Assembly: GCF_020544465.1 (NCBI RefSeq)
Contig: NZ_CP066126.1
Location: forward strand, 3,844,001 to 3,908,000
Direction: 5' to 3'
Length of the DNA: 64,000 nt
Source of the DNA: Chromobacterium rhizoryzae
GTDB lineage: Bacteria > Pseudomonadota > Gammaproteobacteria > Burkholderiales > Chromobacteriaceae
The notes beneath the pieces were generated by a model. That model was not told where the DNA came from. It ran no database searches and worked only from the letters and a program-made list of their open reading frames with translations. The position numbers were made by a program, and so were the translations under genes. Positions 52,288 to 60,209 of this stretch are shown here, one piece after another; position 1 is the first letter of the stretch, and each line of letters begins with the position of its first letter.

Positions 52288-53024
52288 GAGAGCCTCAATG
52301 TCAAAGGTGCTATATGTCGCAATACATTGTCGCAACACTCATTACAACCCAAAAGCATAGCACGTTGACATGATGTAAATCACAAACACAACGCCCGGCA
52401 CTAGGCCGGGCGTTGTGTTTTCGAGCTTGAGCCTACGCAACTCGGAAAGACTCTGGTGGATCTGCTGCATCACCCCTGCGCCCTGAGCTGCGTGCCGCGT
52501 TCTCCACAAGACGCCGGCCACATCATTAATTACCTGACCGACTTCTTGGGTTGGCTGAGTGTTCGGGGTCGGCTTCGCATGAGACATCCACAAGGTACAG
52601 GAAGACTGAAGTGGCACAGTTGCCTCGCGGCGAGAGTGGGGTCTGGGGCCGTGCTCAGGGGGCTCCTATCTGCCGACAGCCTACTAAGTTGCTTCCACAT
52701 AGCCACCGTTCGTTGGGAAACGCATCAATCCGGTTCGTAATCTTCACTTGTTCTCTTGCCACCTGCATAATGGGATCGGCAGCAAGGAGGGTGGGCAGTT
52801 GTGTTTGTGAGATAAAGTGCTACGACGCTTTTGCCGTTTTTTGTTTATCCACAAAGGGCGAGAAAGACATTGACATTGCTGAGAACCGATGCCTGTATCA
52901 CTCCACCTTGGCCAGTTCGCCTGACAAGGAGTTCCGCCATGCCCCAAAATATTCCATCATTTACGCGGTCCACTTTACGTTAACCTTGTAGAAATCACTT
53001 CCACTACAGCGAGCAGAGCGAGCA
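52288..53024. other. Decayed second copy of the immunity region
   Basis: No intact gene. 52366-52480 matches 55624-55730: GTAAATCACA, the CAACGCCCGGC hairpin, and the repressor 3' end encoding MQQIHQ-LSE on the minus strand. At 53025 the sequence ATGGTAACTCA repeats the start seen at 56128. Between them the repressor body is missing or scrambled. This looks like a relic of a tandem duplication or of a second phage's immunity module. Confidence 0.65.
52384..52420 (-). terminator. Hairpin terminator of the decayed repressor copy
   Basis: ACACAACGCCCGGC-ACTAG-GCCGGGCGTTGTGT, near-identical in core to that at 55644-55676. Confidence 0.75.
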
Positions 53025-53330
53025 ATGGTAACTCATCCTATACATGTCAAGCGCTCAAATTATCGAGGCGCTGACCCGAAAAAGCGCCAGAAAGCAGCAG
53101 AACAAAATCGTATTGCTGCCGAGTTGGAGTCTTACATCAATGAACTTCTTCGCAATCAATCAGAGCCGATTCAGGTCTATCTTTACTATCAAATCGCAGC
53201 CAAAACAGGCTACCCAGAAGCGACTGTCAGAGACCTGTGCTTCGTCATTGACGGAGGCCACAATGGTTTCACTGCTATCAAACCAGGGCTTACCTATGAG
53301 CAAGCTATGGAGCAAAACGGGGCTAGGTAG
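53025..53330 (+). CDS. Hypothetical 101-residue protein
   Basis: Basic N-terminus (VKRSNYRGADPKKRQKAAEQNR), then a helical region and IAAKTGYPEATVRDLCFVIDGGHNGFT, which could be a helix-turn-helix. It begins with the same MVTH codons and ATGGTAACTCA sequence as the early gene at 56128, so it may be the early gene of the decayed immunity copy. No family recognised. Confidence 0.55.
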   Translation: MVTHPIHVKRSNYRGADPKKRQKAAEQNRIAAELESYINELLRNQSEPIQVYLYYQIAAKTGYPEATVRDLCFVIDGGHNGFTAIKPGLTYEQAMEQNGAR

Positions 53331-53384
53331 TTTTGTACAGATATCGTTTCAATACGATTCAAGTCAGCCTATCCTATCGTTGCA

Positions 53385-53424
53385 GGCGAAGGCCTACGGC
53401 CGCGCCTGAACTTTGAAGTTGGAC
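53385..53424 (+). other. attC-like element before the cassette ORF
   Basis: Hairpin AGGCGAAGGCC-TAC-GGCCGCGCCT, then TGAAC and the core GTTGGAC (53418-53424), which fits the integron consensus GTTRRRY. A clear opposite R'' box is not seen, so this is tentative. Confidence 0.4.
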
Positions 53425-53448
53425 CTCAGCGACCGAAGGAGCTTTAAC

Positions 53449-53763
53449 TTGACTGCAATCTATCGTTGGAACGGTGAATACTTCGGTTTCGTAAAGCGAG
53501 GCCGACTGTTCAATGCAGTAGCAGACTATCTTGGCTGGATTACGGAAGACGGCCGCGTGTGGCGGGCAGACGGTTCATTTCTTGGCGAGACATATGAAGA
53601 AAACTACATTCTCCGAAAGGCAAACCGAAGCACTTCGTCTAAGCTAGTAGCTCGCATACCCCCAATAAAGCCGATTCAACCAATCCGAAAAATGAACCGT
53701 ATCGCTCGCATCGGAAAGTTGGGGTGGGTCGATGCTCTGGACGAATTCCCTTCGCCGCCGTAG
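53449..53763 (+). CDS. 4-fold beta-flower-like small protein, possible integron cassette
   Basis: A 104-residue protein starting at TTG 53449, with SD AAGGAG 7 bp upstream. Repeated short strands (IYRWNGEYFGFVKRGRLFN, YLGWITEDGRVWRADGSFLG, IGKLGWVDAL) give the pattern of the four-fold beta flower family, of unknown function. It is flanked by GTTRRRY-type cores at 53418 and 53839, 421 bp apart, as a gene cassette would be. Confidence 0.6.
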   Translation: MTAIYRWNGEYFGFVKRGRLFNAVADYLGWITEDGRVWRADGSFLGETYEENYILRKANRSTSSKLVARIPPIKPIQPIRKMNRIARIGKLGWVDALDEFPSPP

Positions 53764-53785
53764 TAGCAGACCAAAGGGGAGGATA

Positions 53786-53845
53786 CCGTGCAGTCGAGTG
53801 GAGCTGCGCAAAAAGCCGCGCGGGCCGCTCACTTCAACGTTAGAC
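53786..53845 (+). other. attC-like element after the cassette ORF
   Basis: GAGTGGAGCTGCGC-N5-GCCGCGCGGGCCGCTCACTT, then CAAC and the core GTTAGAC (53839-53845). Both cores are followed by CTCA. The R'' side is degenerate. Confidence 0.4.
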
Positions 53846-53953
53846 CTCAAGAGGATGTGTGAATCGCCCCGGCTTCTCAAGACACTCTTGAGCAGTGGTG
53901 GGCTGACTCATCAAAGTAAATGCTCCGCGTCATCATTTCATCATTAATATTTA

Positions 53954-55018
53954 TCATTCATAAGGCAGTTCACCAAACAAACCAATCATCAAGTCACCGT
54001 CAAGAACCTCAAATGGCAACTCTAAGTAATAATCAGGATGCCTAGGTAAAGCTTTGCCATCTTTAGGGGAGTTCTTTGTATGGCCTTGGACAAGCTCACC
54101 ATTCTCTTTTATGTAAGGCAATACAACGATACGGCCATGATTTTTTGAGACGATCTTCCCCTCTTTCCAAAGGGTTTCTCCTTCTTTACTGATGCCACCA
54201 TTACCTAGAGTTTTGACCGTCCACCCAACATCTTTGCCTTGCTCATACCAGAACACAAAGCCACCAAAGACAATAACATGCAGACCTTTCGCCAATGCGT
54301 CATGAAGAATTCTTTGAACACTTGAAATTTTGAGCAGCTTATTTGCACGGGGTAAAAGCATATCACGGATCTTTGCTTTAGTTTCCCCCCAATGATCACT
54401 TCCTGACAGACCAAAGCCGCTTGCAACCCTTTCTCGGAAAGCATACTTGCCCGTTTTTCTATTAGTATTGATCACAGCCGACCAATCAAACTCACCTTTG
54501 CGTTCCAACGAAACACGGTGACTTGTAAGCTGAACGACATGAACGTTTGGCGATTCACTCAAACATTTGAATAGATCATCTCTATACTTTTCACCGTTTT
54601 TGGGGAGAACTAAACTGTCAATGCTTGGCCTTGGAAAAGCGGCACTACGCTTGATTGCCTCAGCTAGCATAAGCTGTTCCTCTTGTGCAAGCCGTTCCTT
54701 GGTAACAACCTCTTTCTCTGCTTTTAAAGAAAGAGAAAGCTTCTGCGCATCATCAAAATTTAAGACATTGACTCTTTCACGGATAGTCTTATTGAACTCG
54801 TTTGCAACCTTATTGGCCTCTTCGAATGAGGCATAGGCATCAGCATGAGCATGAGCATTACCTGTGCCCTTATCTATGCAATGACGATACCATTTTAATG
54901 TTCCATCAGGCGTTAATTTTAAAGCCCACATAATCCATATCCCACCATTCTCATACCAAGCGGAAGGATAGATGGCAATTGTTGGATATAAATACCCAGG
55001 CATTTGTGAAAACAGCAT
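53954..55018 (-). CDS. Unrecognised 354-residue protein
   Basis: Soluble protein with an N-terminal WALKLTPDGTLKWYRHCIDKG segment and a helical stretch (about 65-120). The C-terminal half is rich in aromatic strands (HVIVFGGFVFWYEQGKDVGWTVKTLG and DYYLELPFEVLDGDLMIGLFGELPYE). AT-rich. The upstream 60-bp gap to the next terminator holds its promoter. No family recognised; it lies in the accessory block beside the immunity region. Confidence 0.65.
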   Translation of the reverse strand: MLFSQMPGYLYPTIAIYPSAWYENGGIWIMWALKLTPDGTLKWYRHCIDKGTGNAHAHADAYASFEEANKVANEFNKTIRERVNVLNFDDAQKLSLSLKAEKEVVTKERLAQEEQLMLAEAIKRSAAFPRPSIDSLVLPKNGEKYRDDLFKCLSESPNVHVVQLTSHRVSLERKGEFDWSAVINTNRKTGKYAFRERVASGFGLSGSDHWGETKAKIRDMLLPRANKLLKISSVQRILHDALAKGLHVIVFGGFVFWYEQGKDVGWTVKTLGNGGISKEGETLWKEGKIVSKNHGRIVVLPYIKENGELVQGHTKNSPKDGKALPRHPDYYLELPFEVLDGDLMIGLFGELPYE

Positions 55019-55047
55019 AATTCTCCCATTTCATGCGTCGACTCCAG

Positions 55048-55078
55048 CAAAAAGCCCCGCTATTGCGGGGCTATTGTT
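55048..55078 (-). terminator. Terminator after the OB-fold protein gene
   Basis: On the minus strand, AGCCCCGC-AATA-GCGGGGCTTTTT. Confidence 0.88.
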
Positions 55079-55558
55079 TTAGAGGATCGCGCAACGCTCC
55101 AAGGTGGGGTTGCCAATGATTCGGGTGCTACCCTGGCAGGACACCGTCACGGTCTGCCCTTTCTTCAGTGCTTTCGCCTTGGGGGCTTCCTCGTCACTCA
55201 GCTTTGCCATGACACGGTTGAAATCGTCCTTGGCGCGCAGCCAGACTATCGTGTTGTTGAAGGCGTCTTTGTCGATGGAGGCAATGCGGCCTTCCACCTC
55301 CAGCAGCTTGCCCTTGTACTCGTCATCCGCCGCGGCCTCGTTATCGTCGTAAGCTTGGAATAACTTCTTGGCGCTGACCTTGATCGCTGGCTCCTTGGCC
55401 GGCACGGCGGCGGGCACCTCCTGCTGCGCCGTCTGTTGGGCGCCGCTGGCGTCATGGCTGGCCGTGGCCGGCGCCTTGCCCTTGTTCTCTCCGAAGATAA
55501 TGCCGATGGCGATCAAGGCCACCAGGGCAATCCCAATCCATTTCAGGGCTTTTTTCAT
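55079..55558 (-). CDS. Membrane-anchored OB-fold (tRNA_anti-like) protein
   Basis: A 159-residue protein with one N-terminal membrane helix (about 6-25), an Ala/Gln-rich linker and an OB-fold domain (about 65-158: VSAKKLFQAYDDNEAAADDEYKGKLLEVEGRIASI, then CQGSTRIIGNPTLERC). The family (tRNA_anti-like) is common in phages and small membrane proteins. Next to the repressor it could be a superinfection-exclusion factor (inference). ATG 55558 has AGGA 8 bp upstream. Confidence 0.75.
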   Translation of the reverse strand: MKKALKWIGIALVALIAIGIIFGENKGKAPATASHDASGAQQTAQQEVPAAVPAKEPAIKVSAKKLFQAYDDNEAAADDEYKGKLLEVEGRIASIDKDAFNNTIVWLRAKDDFNRVMAKLSDEEAPKAKALKKGQTVTVSCQGSTRIIGNPTLERCAIL

Positions 55559-55643
55559 AGCGTGCATCCTAAGCGATAGTTGTCATTATCAAATCAAACC
55601 TGCCAGACCTTTATCATATCATGTGGGCATAGTGTAAATCACA

Positions 55644-55676
55644 TGCGCAACGCCCGGCACTGGGCCGGGCGTTGCT
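55644..55676 (-). terminator. Terminator of the prophage repressor gene
   Basis: GCAACGCCCGGC-ACTG-GGCCGGGCGTTGC hairpin, 20 bp downstream of the repressor stop. Duplicated at 52384-52420. Confidence 0.8.
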
Positions 55677-55696
55677 TTCATGGGCTTGGGTCCGCG

Positions 55697-56014
55697 CTAC
55701 TCGGACAGGTTTTGATGGATCTGCTGCATCACCCCGAGGGCCAGGCGCTGGCCGCGCGGGTCCAGCTGCTGGAATAGATTTAGTAGGACATGGGCCTGCT
55801 GTGGGAGTGTGGACTCATTACGTTGCCCAGTAACGATATAAAGTATGTCAAACCCTATGGAATATAGTTTTGCCAACACTTCAGCGTTCGGCGGGCGATC
55901 TCCTTTTTCGTATCCAAGATATGAGCCATAGCTAATTTCAGCAGCTTTAGCCACATCATTCTGCAGCAACTCTAGCCTTGCTCGCTCTTCTCTTAGGCGC
56001 TTGCCGATGTCCAA
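55697..56014 (-). CDS. XRE-family prophage repressor
   Basis: A 105-residue repressor with an N-terminal HTH (DIGKRLREERARLELLQNDVAKAAEISYGSYLGYEKGDRPPNAEVLAKLYSIGFDILYIVTG is the typical spread) and a short helical C-terminus ending MQQIHQNLSE. No protease-sensing domain, like P2 C, so induction would not depend on RecA cleavage. TTG 56014 with SD GGGGA is chosen; ATG 56047 is an alternative. Divergent from the early genes. Confidence 0.85.
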   Translation of the reverse strand: MDIGKRLREERARLELLQNDVAKAAEISYGSYLGYEKGDRPPNAEVLAKLYSIGFDILYIVTGQRNESTLPQQAHVLLNLFQQLDPRGQRLALGVMQQIHQNLSE

Positions 56015-56056
56015 AGGTGTTCCCCACAAGTGTACAAAGTGAATCACAACAAAAAC

Positions 56057-56102
56057 ATATTGCAGTCAATGCATTGTCAACTACAAAATATTGCAGTAGT
56101 AT
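56057..56102. promoter_or_regulatory. Lytic-lysogenic switch: early promoter and repeated operator
   Basis: ATATTGCAGT occurs at 56057-56066 and 56088-56097 as direct repeats 31 bp apart (three helical turns). A plus-strand promoter TTGTCA (56074-56079), 17 bp, TAGTAT (56097-56102) is embedded; TTGACA on the opposite strand overlaps it. Direct-repeat operators are known for P2-type repressors. Confidence 0.6.
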
Positions 56103-56127
56103 CCGCAGTAACTTACATTCTTTGTTG

Positions 56128-56355
56128 ATGGTAACTCACATGCAAAACGCCGAACAGACAGCCCGCCCGCGCCGCGCTTACGGTCCGCGCGGCACCTCCA
56201 AGGTCAAGCCGGTGCAGATGCGCCTGCTGCAAGCTGAACGCAGCGAGTTCGATCAGGCCATCGCCGACACCGGTTACTCCGAAAGCAAGCTGGCCCGCGA
56301 CATCTATCTGCTGGGCCTGGCCGCCTGGAAAGCCAGCCGCGCCGGCAATGCTTGA
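56128..56355 (+). CDS. Early gene divergent from the repressor (Cox position)
   Basis: A 75-residue basic protein with a Pro/Arg-rich N-terminus and a helical C-terminus (QMRLLQAERSEFDQAIADTGYSESKLARDIYLLGL), which could be a ribbon-helix-helix-like domain. It occupies the place of P2 cox. A later ATG at 56140 is possible. Role as early repressor/excision factor is inferred from position only. Confidence 0.6.
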   Translation: MVTHMQNAEQTARPRRAYGPRGTSKVKPVQMRLLQAERSEFDQAIADTGYSESKLARDIYLLGLAAWKASRAGNA

Positions 56356-56416
56356 ACTGTAGCCAAGCCGCCGCGGCCTGGAAACCACAAGACCTCTAGA
56401 TTTTTGGTGAAACCCG

Positions 56417-56863
56417 ATGGACAACTTCAGAAATTGCTACCAACAGATGTGCAAGGGCATGCCCGGCGGCTGGCCGGCGATGGCCGCCGCGCTGGGGATC
56501 ACCAAGGACGCGCTGGAGAACCGGGTCTACGAACGCCGCGGCCAGGAAGTCAGCCTGCATGAAGCGATGCAGATGCAGGCCTTCCACGGCTCCACGCTGT
56601 TTGCCGAGGCGGTGGCGATGGACAGCGGCGGCGTGTTTGTGCGCATGCCGGACGTGGGCCCGGTGGACAACGAAGAAATCCAGAGTCTGTACATGGAGCT
56701 GGTGGAAGACGTGGCGCGGCTGGCGCGCGAGTGGCGCGAGGCCACCCGCGACGGCGAGGTGGACGGCCGCGAGCGCCGCCGCCTGGAGCGCATCCAGCAC
56801 GATATCTGCGCCAAGACGGTGCAGATGAACGAGCTGACCTTTCAGTTGTTTTGCCGGAGCTGA
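56417..56863 (+). CDS. YmfL-like/CII-type phage regulator
   Basis: A 148-residue protein whose N-terminal half (YQQMCKGMPGGWPAMAAALGI, ALENRVYERRGQEVSLHEAMQMQ) matches the YmfL family of lambdoid and e14-type prophages. The C-terminal half is charged and helical. Probably an early transcription regulator. Followed 2 bp later by the Ogr-like gene. Confidence 0.82.
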   Translation: MDNFRNCYQQMCKGMPGGWPAMAAALGITKDALENRVYERRGQEVSLHEAMQMQAFHGSTLFAEAVAMDSGGVFVRMPDVGPVDNEEIQSLYMELVEDVARLAREWREATRDGEVDGRERRRLERIQHDICAKTVQMNELTFQLFCRS

Positions 56864-56865
56864 GC

Positions 56866-57090
56866 ATGGCTTACCCGTGCAAATACTGCGGCTTTGTCTC
56901 CTACGCGCGCACCAGCCGGATGCTGACGGAAACGGTGAGGGAAACCTACTACCAGTGCGGCGATTACGAGCACTGCGGCAAGCCGTTCAAAACCTATAGC
57001 GAGTCCTGCGCCATCGAGCATAAGCGCACACGCCTGGGCTTGAGAACGCCGATTGACGATAGGCAGCTGGAGCTGCCCGGCCTCGCCTGA
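56866..57090 (+). CDS. ogr: Ogr/Delta-like late transcription activator
   Basis: A 74-residue zinc protein: CKYCG (Cys pair), ARTSR, then YYQCGDYEHCGKPFKTYES, the second pair, the same C2-C2 pattern and ARTSR as P2 Ogr. It binds the TTGT-N13-ACAA sites and activates the late operons through RNA polymerase alpha (known for Ogr). Here it is in the early cluster, not after D as in P2. Confidence 0.88.
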   Translation: MAYPCKYCGFVSYARTSRMLTETVRETYYQCGDYEHCGKPFKTYSESCAIEHKRTRLGLRTPIDDRQLELPGLA

Positions 57091-57178
57091 CGAGCTGATT
57101 TAACCCCGTTTCCCCCTTGCAAAAATCGCACCCGCGCGGCGCGAGGGGGCTTTTTACGCCCAAAAACTGGAGATCACC

Positions 57179-57325
57179 ATGAAAAAGCTGCGTTATGTCC
57201 GCTTCCAAAACGGCACCGGCTGCTACACCGCGCCGCTGCGCCAGCCGGCCGGCAAGGGCCAGGCCATCGCCGCCGGCCTGGTGCTGGCGCTGTTGGTGGT
57301 GCTCCAGTTCACCCTGCCCGTCTGA
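57179..57325 (+). CDS. Small single-TM protein
   Basis: A 48-residue ORF with SD GGAG 8 bp upstream, a basic N-terminal half and one hydrophobic C-terminal helix (AIAAGLVLALLVVLQFTLPV). It is tightly placed between ogr and the next gene. Function unknown. Confidence 0.6.
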   Translation: MKKLRYVRFQNGTGCYTAPLRQPAGKGQAIAAGLVLALLVVLQFTLPV

Positions 57326-57335
57326 GGAAGCCGTC

Positions 57336-57713
57336 ATGTCCTACGCCGCATTCCAACAGGCCCGCCAGCGGCTGGCCGACCAAACGGAAGACCGCCGCGC
57401 GGTCCAGCATTTGCAGTCGGTGCGCGCCTTGCAGTCCAAGGTGCTGACGCTGGCGCAGCTGGAGGCCCTCGCCGATATGCAAGACGGGCTCAAGGTGATG
57501 GCCGGCGTGCGCGAGCAGATTGTCCGCATGGCGGCGCTGCATCGCCTGCCGCTGGCCGGCCTGGGCCTGGGCATGGCGGAGATGGGGCAGCTTTGGTATC
57601 AGCTGGAAACCTTGCTGGCGGAGAGCGAACACGCCGCGGCGCGGCTGGCCGCCGGTGCGGTAGACGTGGAAGCGCCGGCAGCGCGGCCGCACAGCCAGGA
57701 CGCAGCGGCATGA
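57336..57713 (+). CDS. Hypothetical early protein upstream of gene A
   Basis: A 125-residue helical protein (MSYAAFQQARQRLADQTEDR...; LLAESEHAAARLAAG) with SD GAGGAAG. It overlaps the replication initiator gene by ATGA, so it is translated with it. No family recognised. Confidence 0.65.
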   Translation: MSYAAFQQARQRLADQTEDRRAVQHLQSVRALQSKVLTLAQLEALADMQDGLKVMAGVREQIVRMAALHRLPLAGLGLGMAEMGQLWYQLETLLAESEHAAARLAAGAVDVEAPAARPHSQDAAA

Positions 57714-59968
57714 CGCCAAAGATGCCGGAACTCAGCCACCTGCCGGACAGCTGGGCGCTGGCCAAGATCGGCCACTTTCCGCGCCACTTGCAGCGCGCGG
57801 TGCGCGGCAACTGGCTGCGCCGCCGCAATCGCAATATCACCGGCCGCAAGGGCGTGCTGGACGATGGCCGCGAGGCGGAAGCGAACAATTACCTGCGCGA
57901 GCTGGTGGGCCGTTTCCCAGCCAAGGCGCTGGAGCTGGGCGCCAGCGAAAGCCAGCTGGTGGAGTACGCCAAGGCCAAGGCCAGCCAGGCCGAGGCGCTG
58001 CACCGCGACGGCGCCAGCATGAAGGACTTGGAACGCTTCTGCAGCGAGCACGGCATTGCGCTTCCGAACGCGGACACCGACGGCGGCATCAAGCTGCGCC
58101 TGGCCTGCTCGCTGTGGTGGCGCCGGAACCTGCGCAAGGTGAACGCGCGCAAGGCCGAGGCCTTGTCCATCGCGCTGGGCCTGGTGCACAAGCGCCACGC
58201 GCTGTACGCCAGCCACGACGCGGTGACACGTCGGCGCGAGCAGAAGCGCCGCAACCGCGCGCTGCTGGAAGCGCTGACCGCCATCAATGAGCTGGGCGAG
58301 GAGTTCAATCTGGCCGACGTGGCCGACGCCGGCATGAGCAATCCACGCATCCGCCGCGCCGAGCTGATGTGCCGCATCGCCGGTTTCGAGCATATCGCCA
58401 TCGGCCTGGAGCTGGCAGGCGAGTTCATCACCCTGACCGCCCCTAGCCGTTTCCACCCGCGGGTGGCGGCCAGCGGCCAGCGCAATCCGCATTACGACGG
58501 CGTCAGCACGCCGACGGATACGCGGGATTACCTGGGCGGGGTGTGGTCACGCATTGGCGCCAGCCTGGCGCGCGCCGACATCAAGATTTTCGGCTTTCGG
58601 GTGGCGGAGCCCCACCACGACGGCACGCCGCACTATCACGGCCTGTTCTTCATGAAGCCGGAGCATGTGCGCGAGTTTCGCCGCATCGTTGCGCGCCATG
58701 CGGTGCGAGAAGACCGCAGCGAGTTGGGTCTGCGCTACGCGCTGACGAAGGCCGACGCCATGGCCATAGCGCGGAAGCAAAAGGCCGCCGGCGCCAAGGA
58801 ACCGCTGGCCGCGCTGGCGGACGCCATCGGCTGGGAAAAAGCGTTCTGGGCCGGCAAGGCCACGCGCTGGGTGTGGAAGGCCATCAAGGCCCGCGTCGAC
58901 TTCAAGCGCATCGACTGGAGCCGCGGCACGGCCGCCGGCTACATCGCCAAATACATTTCAAAAAACATCGACGGCGCCCGCCAGGATGGATTTTCCATCG
59001 GCCAGGACTATGAAGCCGTTGGCGGCCGGCCGGATGGCGACGACGGCGTGACGCTGGCCGAGGACTACGCCACCGATGCGGTGATCACCGCTCAGCGCGT
59101 GGACGCCTGGGCCAGTACCTGGGGCATTCGTCAATTCCAGCAGGTGGGCGTGTGGCGCGAGCTGCGCCGCATCGACTACGCCGACGCCGAGGATGTGCTG
59201 ATGCGCGCCGCCGCCGCGGCGGACGCCGGAAATTGGGGCCGCTTCGTTGAGGTGATGGGCGGCCACGAAGCCAGCCGCAAGCACATGCCGCTGCGACTGG
59301 CCAAGGACAGCGCGGCGTCGACCAACCGTTACGGCGAGCCGGGGCAAAAGCGGCTGTTCGGGGTGGTGGAAGTGGACGGCGGGCAGCTGGCGGTCACTCG
59401 GATGCACACCTGGGAAATCAAGCGCGGGGTTGAGGTGTTAGGGCGCGAAAGCGCCCCTTGGACTCGTGTCAATAACTCTACGGAAACGAAATTCACCCCA
59501 ATTCCGGCCCAGCCGGGCGATGCCCAGCGCATCGCGGCCGAGGCGGCGGAGATGGACATCTACATGAGCACGCGGCCGGAAGACGACGTCTTTCTGCCGA
59601 AGGCCGAAAACCGCGCCCGCCAGCAGCGAGGCCGCGCCGCTCAGCGGCAGTTCCAGCAGCAGATCAGCGATTTCATGAAGTTCGCCGACGGCTGGGTGCA
59701 GCAAGCCCAGCGCCAGGCTGAGCAGAAGCGCGCCGACACCGTGCTACGCCTGACCAGCCAGCGCCTGAGCAAGCGCTTCAAGCGCATGGCGCCGGCGGCC
59801 GGCCTGGAACACCTCAACGAAATCCGCATGGCCGCCCTGCTGCAAAGCCAGGACGCGCCACGGCCAGGCGCACGCTGGCGCGCCGAGGGCGGCAGCAGCA
59901 AGCCCATCGCCAGACAGCTGAACAACGCAATCGACCGCGCGCGGAAGTTCACCGCTCGGGTCCAGTGA
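57710..59968 (+). CDS. A: Rolling-circle replication initiator A (P2 gpA, HUH nuclease)
   Basis: Nicks the origin and starts rolling-circle replication; 752 residues (P2: 761). The HUH metal motif is His308-Tyr-His310 (GTPHYHGLFF), and the two catalytic tyrosines are Tyr411 and Tyr415 (YIAKYISKN). The nick region lies inside the gene itself, as in P2 (see 59441-59478). The ATG overlaps the upstream gene by 4 bp. Confidence 0.95.
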   Translation: MTPKMPELSHLPDSWALAKIGHFPRHLQRAVRGNWLRRRNRNITGRKGVLDDGREAEANNYLRELVGRFPAKALELGASESQLVEYAKAKASQAEALHRDGASMKDLERFCSEHGIALPNADTDGGIKLRLACSLWWRRNLRKVNARKAEALSIALGLVHKRHALYASHDAVTRRREQKRRNRALLEALTAINELGEEFNLADVADAGMSNPRIRRAELMCRIAGFEHIAIGLELAGEFITLTAPSRFHPRVAASGQRNPHYDGVSTPTDTRDYLGGVWSRIGASLARADIKIFGFRVAEPHHDGTPHYHGLFFMKPEHVREFRRIVARHAVREDRSELGLRYALTKADAMAIARKQKAAGAKEPLAALADAIGWEKAFWAGKATRWVWKAIKARVDFKRIDWSRGTAAGYIAKYISKNIDGARQDGFSIGQDYEAVGGRPDGDDGVTLAEDYATDAVITAQRVDAWASTWGIRQFQQVGVWRELRRIDYADAEDVLMRAAAAADAGNWGRFVEVMGGHEASRKHMPLRLAKDSAASTNRYGEPGQKRLFGVVEVDGGQLAVTRMHTWEIKRGVEVLGRESAPWTRVNNSTETKFTPIPAQPGDAQRIAAEAAEMDIYMSTRPEDDVFLPKAENRARQQRGRAAQRQFQQQISDFMKFADGWVQQAQRQAEQKRADTVLRLTSQRLSKRFKRMAPAAGLEHLNEIRMAALLQSQDAPRPGARWRAEGGSSKPIARQLNNAIDRARKFTARVQ
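59441..59478 (+). other. Probable replication origin (gpA nick region) within gene A
   Basis: A perfect hairpin GGGCGC-GAAA-GCGCCC (59441-59456) is followed by CTTGGACTCGTGTCAATAAC. The latter is close to the P2 origin (CTCGGAGTCCTGTCAA as I remember it), which also lies inside gene A. It encodes ESAPWTRVNN. Confidence 0.65.
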
Positions 59969-59981
59969 GGAGGAAGGGAAC

Positions 59982-60209
59982 ATGCAGCTAGAAGTGTATG
60001 GGCCGGACAGGAATGTAATGGCGAACCTGCTGATCGAGGAAGCCAGAGACGTTGAGGGCCTTAGCAACGCCATGGCGCGTGTCGTGTGCCTGCAGCTTAT
60101 AGATGGGCGTGGATACGGCGAAACACTGCAGCGGTTTCAGCAAGCGTATGCGGAGTCCCGCGCAAAGTGGGCTCGATGCAGGCAACTCTTGGGGATGAAT
60201 CAGATATGA
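59982..60209 (+). CDS. Small hypothetical early protein
   Basis: A 75-residue protein with a strong SD (GAGGAGGAAGGG) directly after gene A. It is mostly helical (EEARDVEGLSNAMARVVCLQLIDG). It overlaps the next gene by ATGA. Unknown function. Confidence 0.6.
   Translation: MQLEVYGPDRNVMANLLIEEARDVEGLSNAMARVVCLQLIDGRGYGETLQRFQQAYAESRAKWARCRQLLGMNQI

Noticed and set aside
52551..52991. 146-codon plus-strand frame in the decayed immunity region
   Set aside because: Opposite to the repressor remnant and without RBS; sequence has no protein-like pattern.
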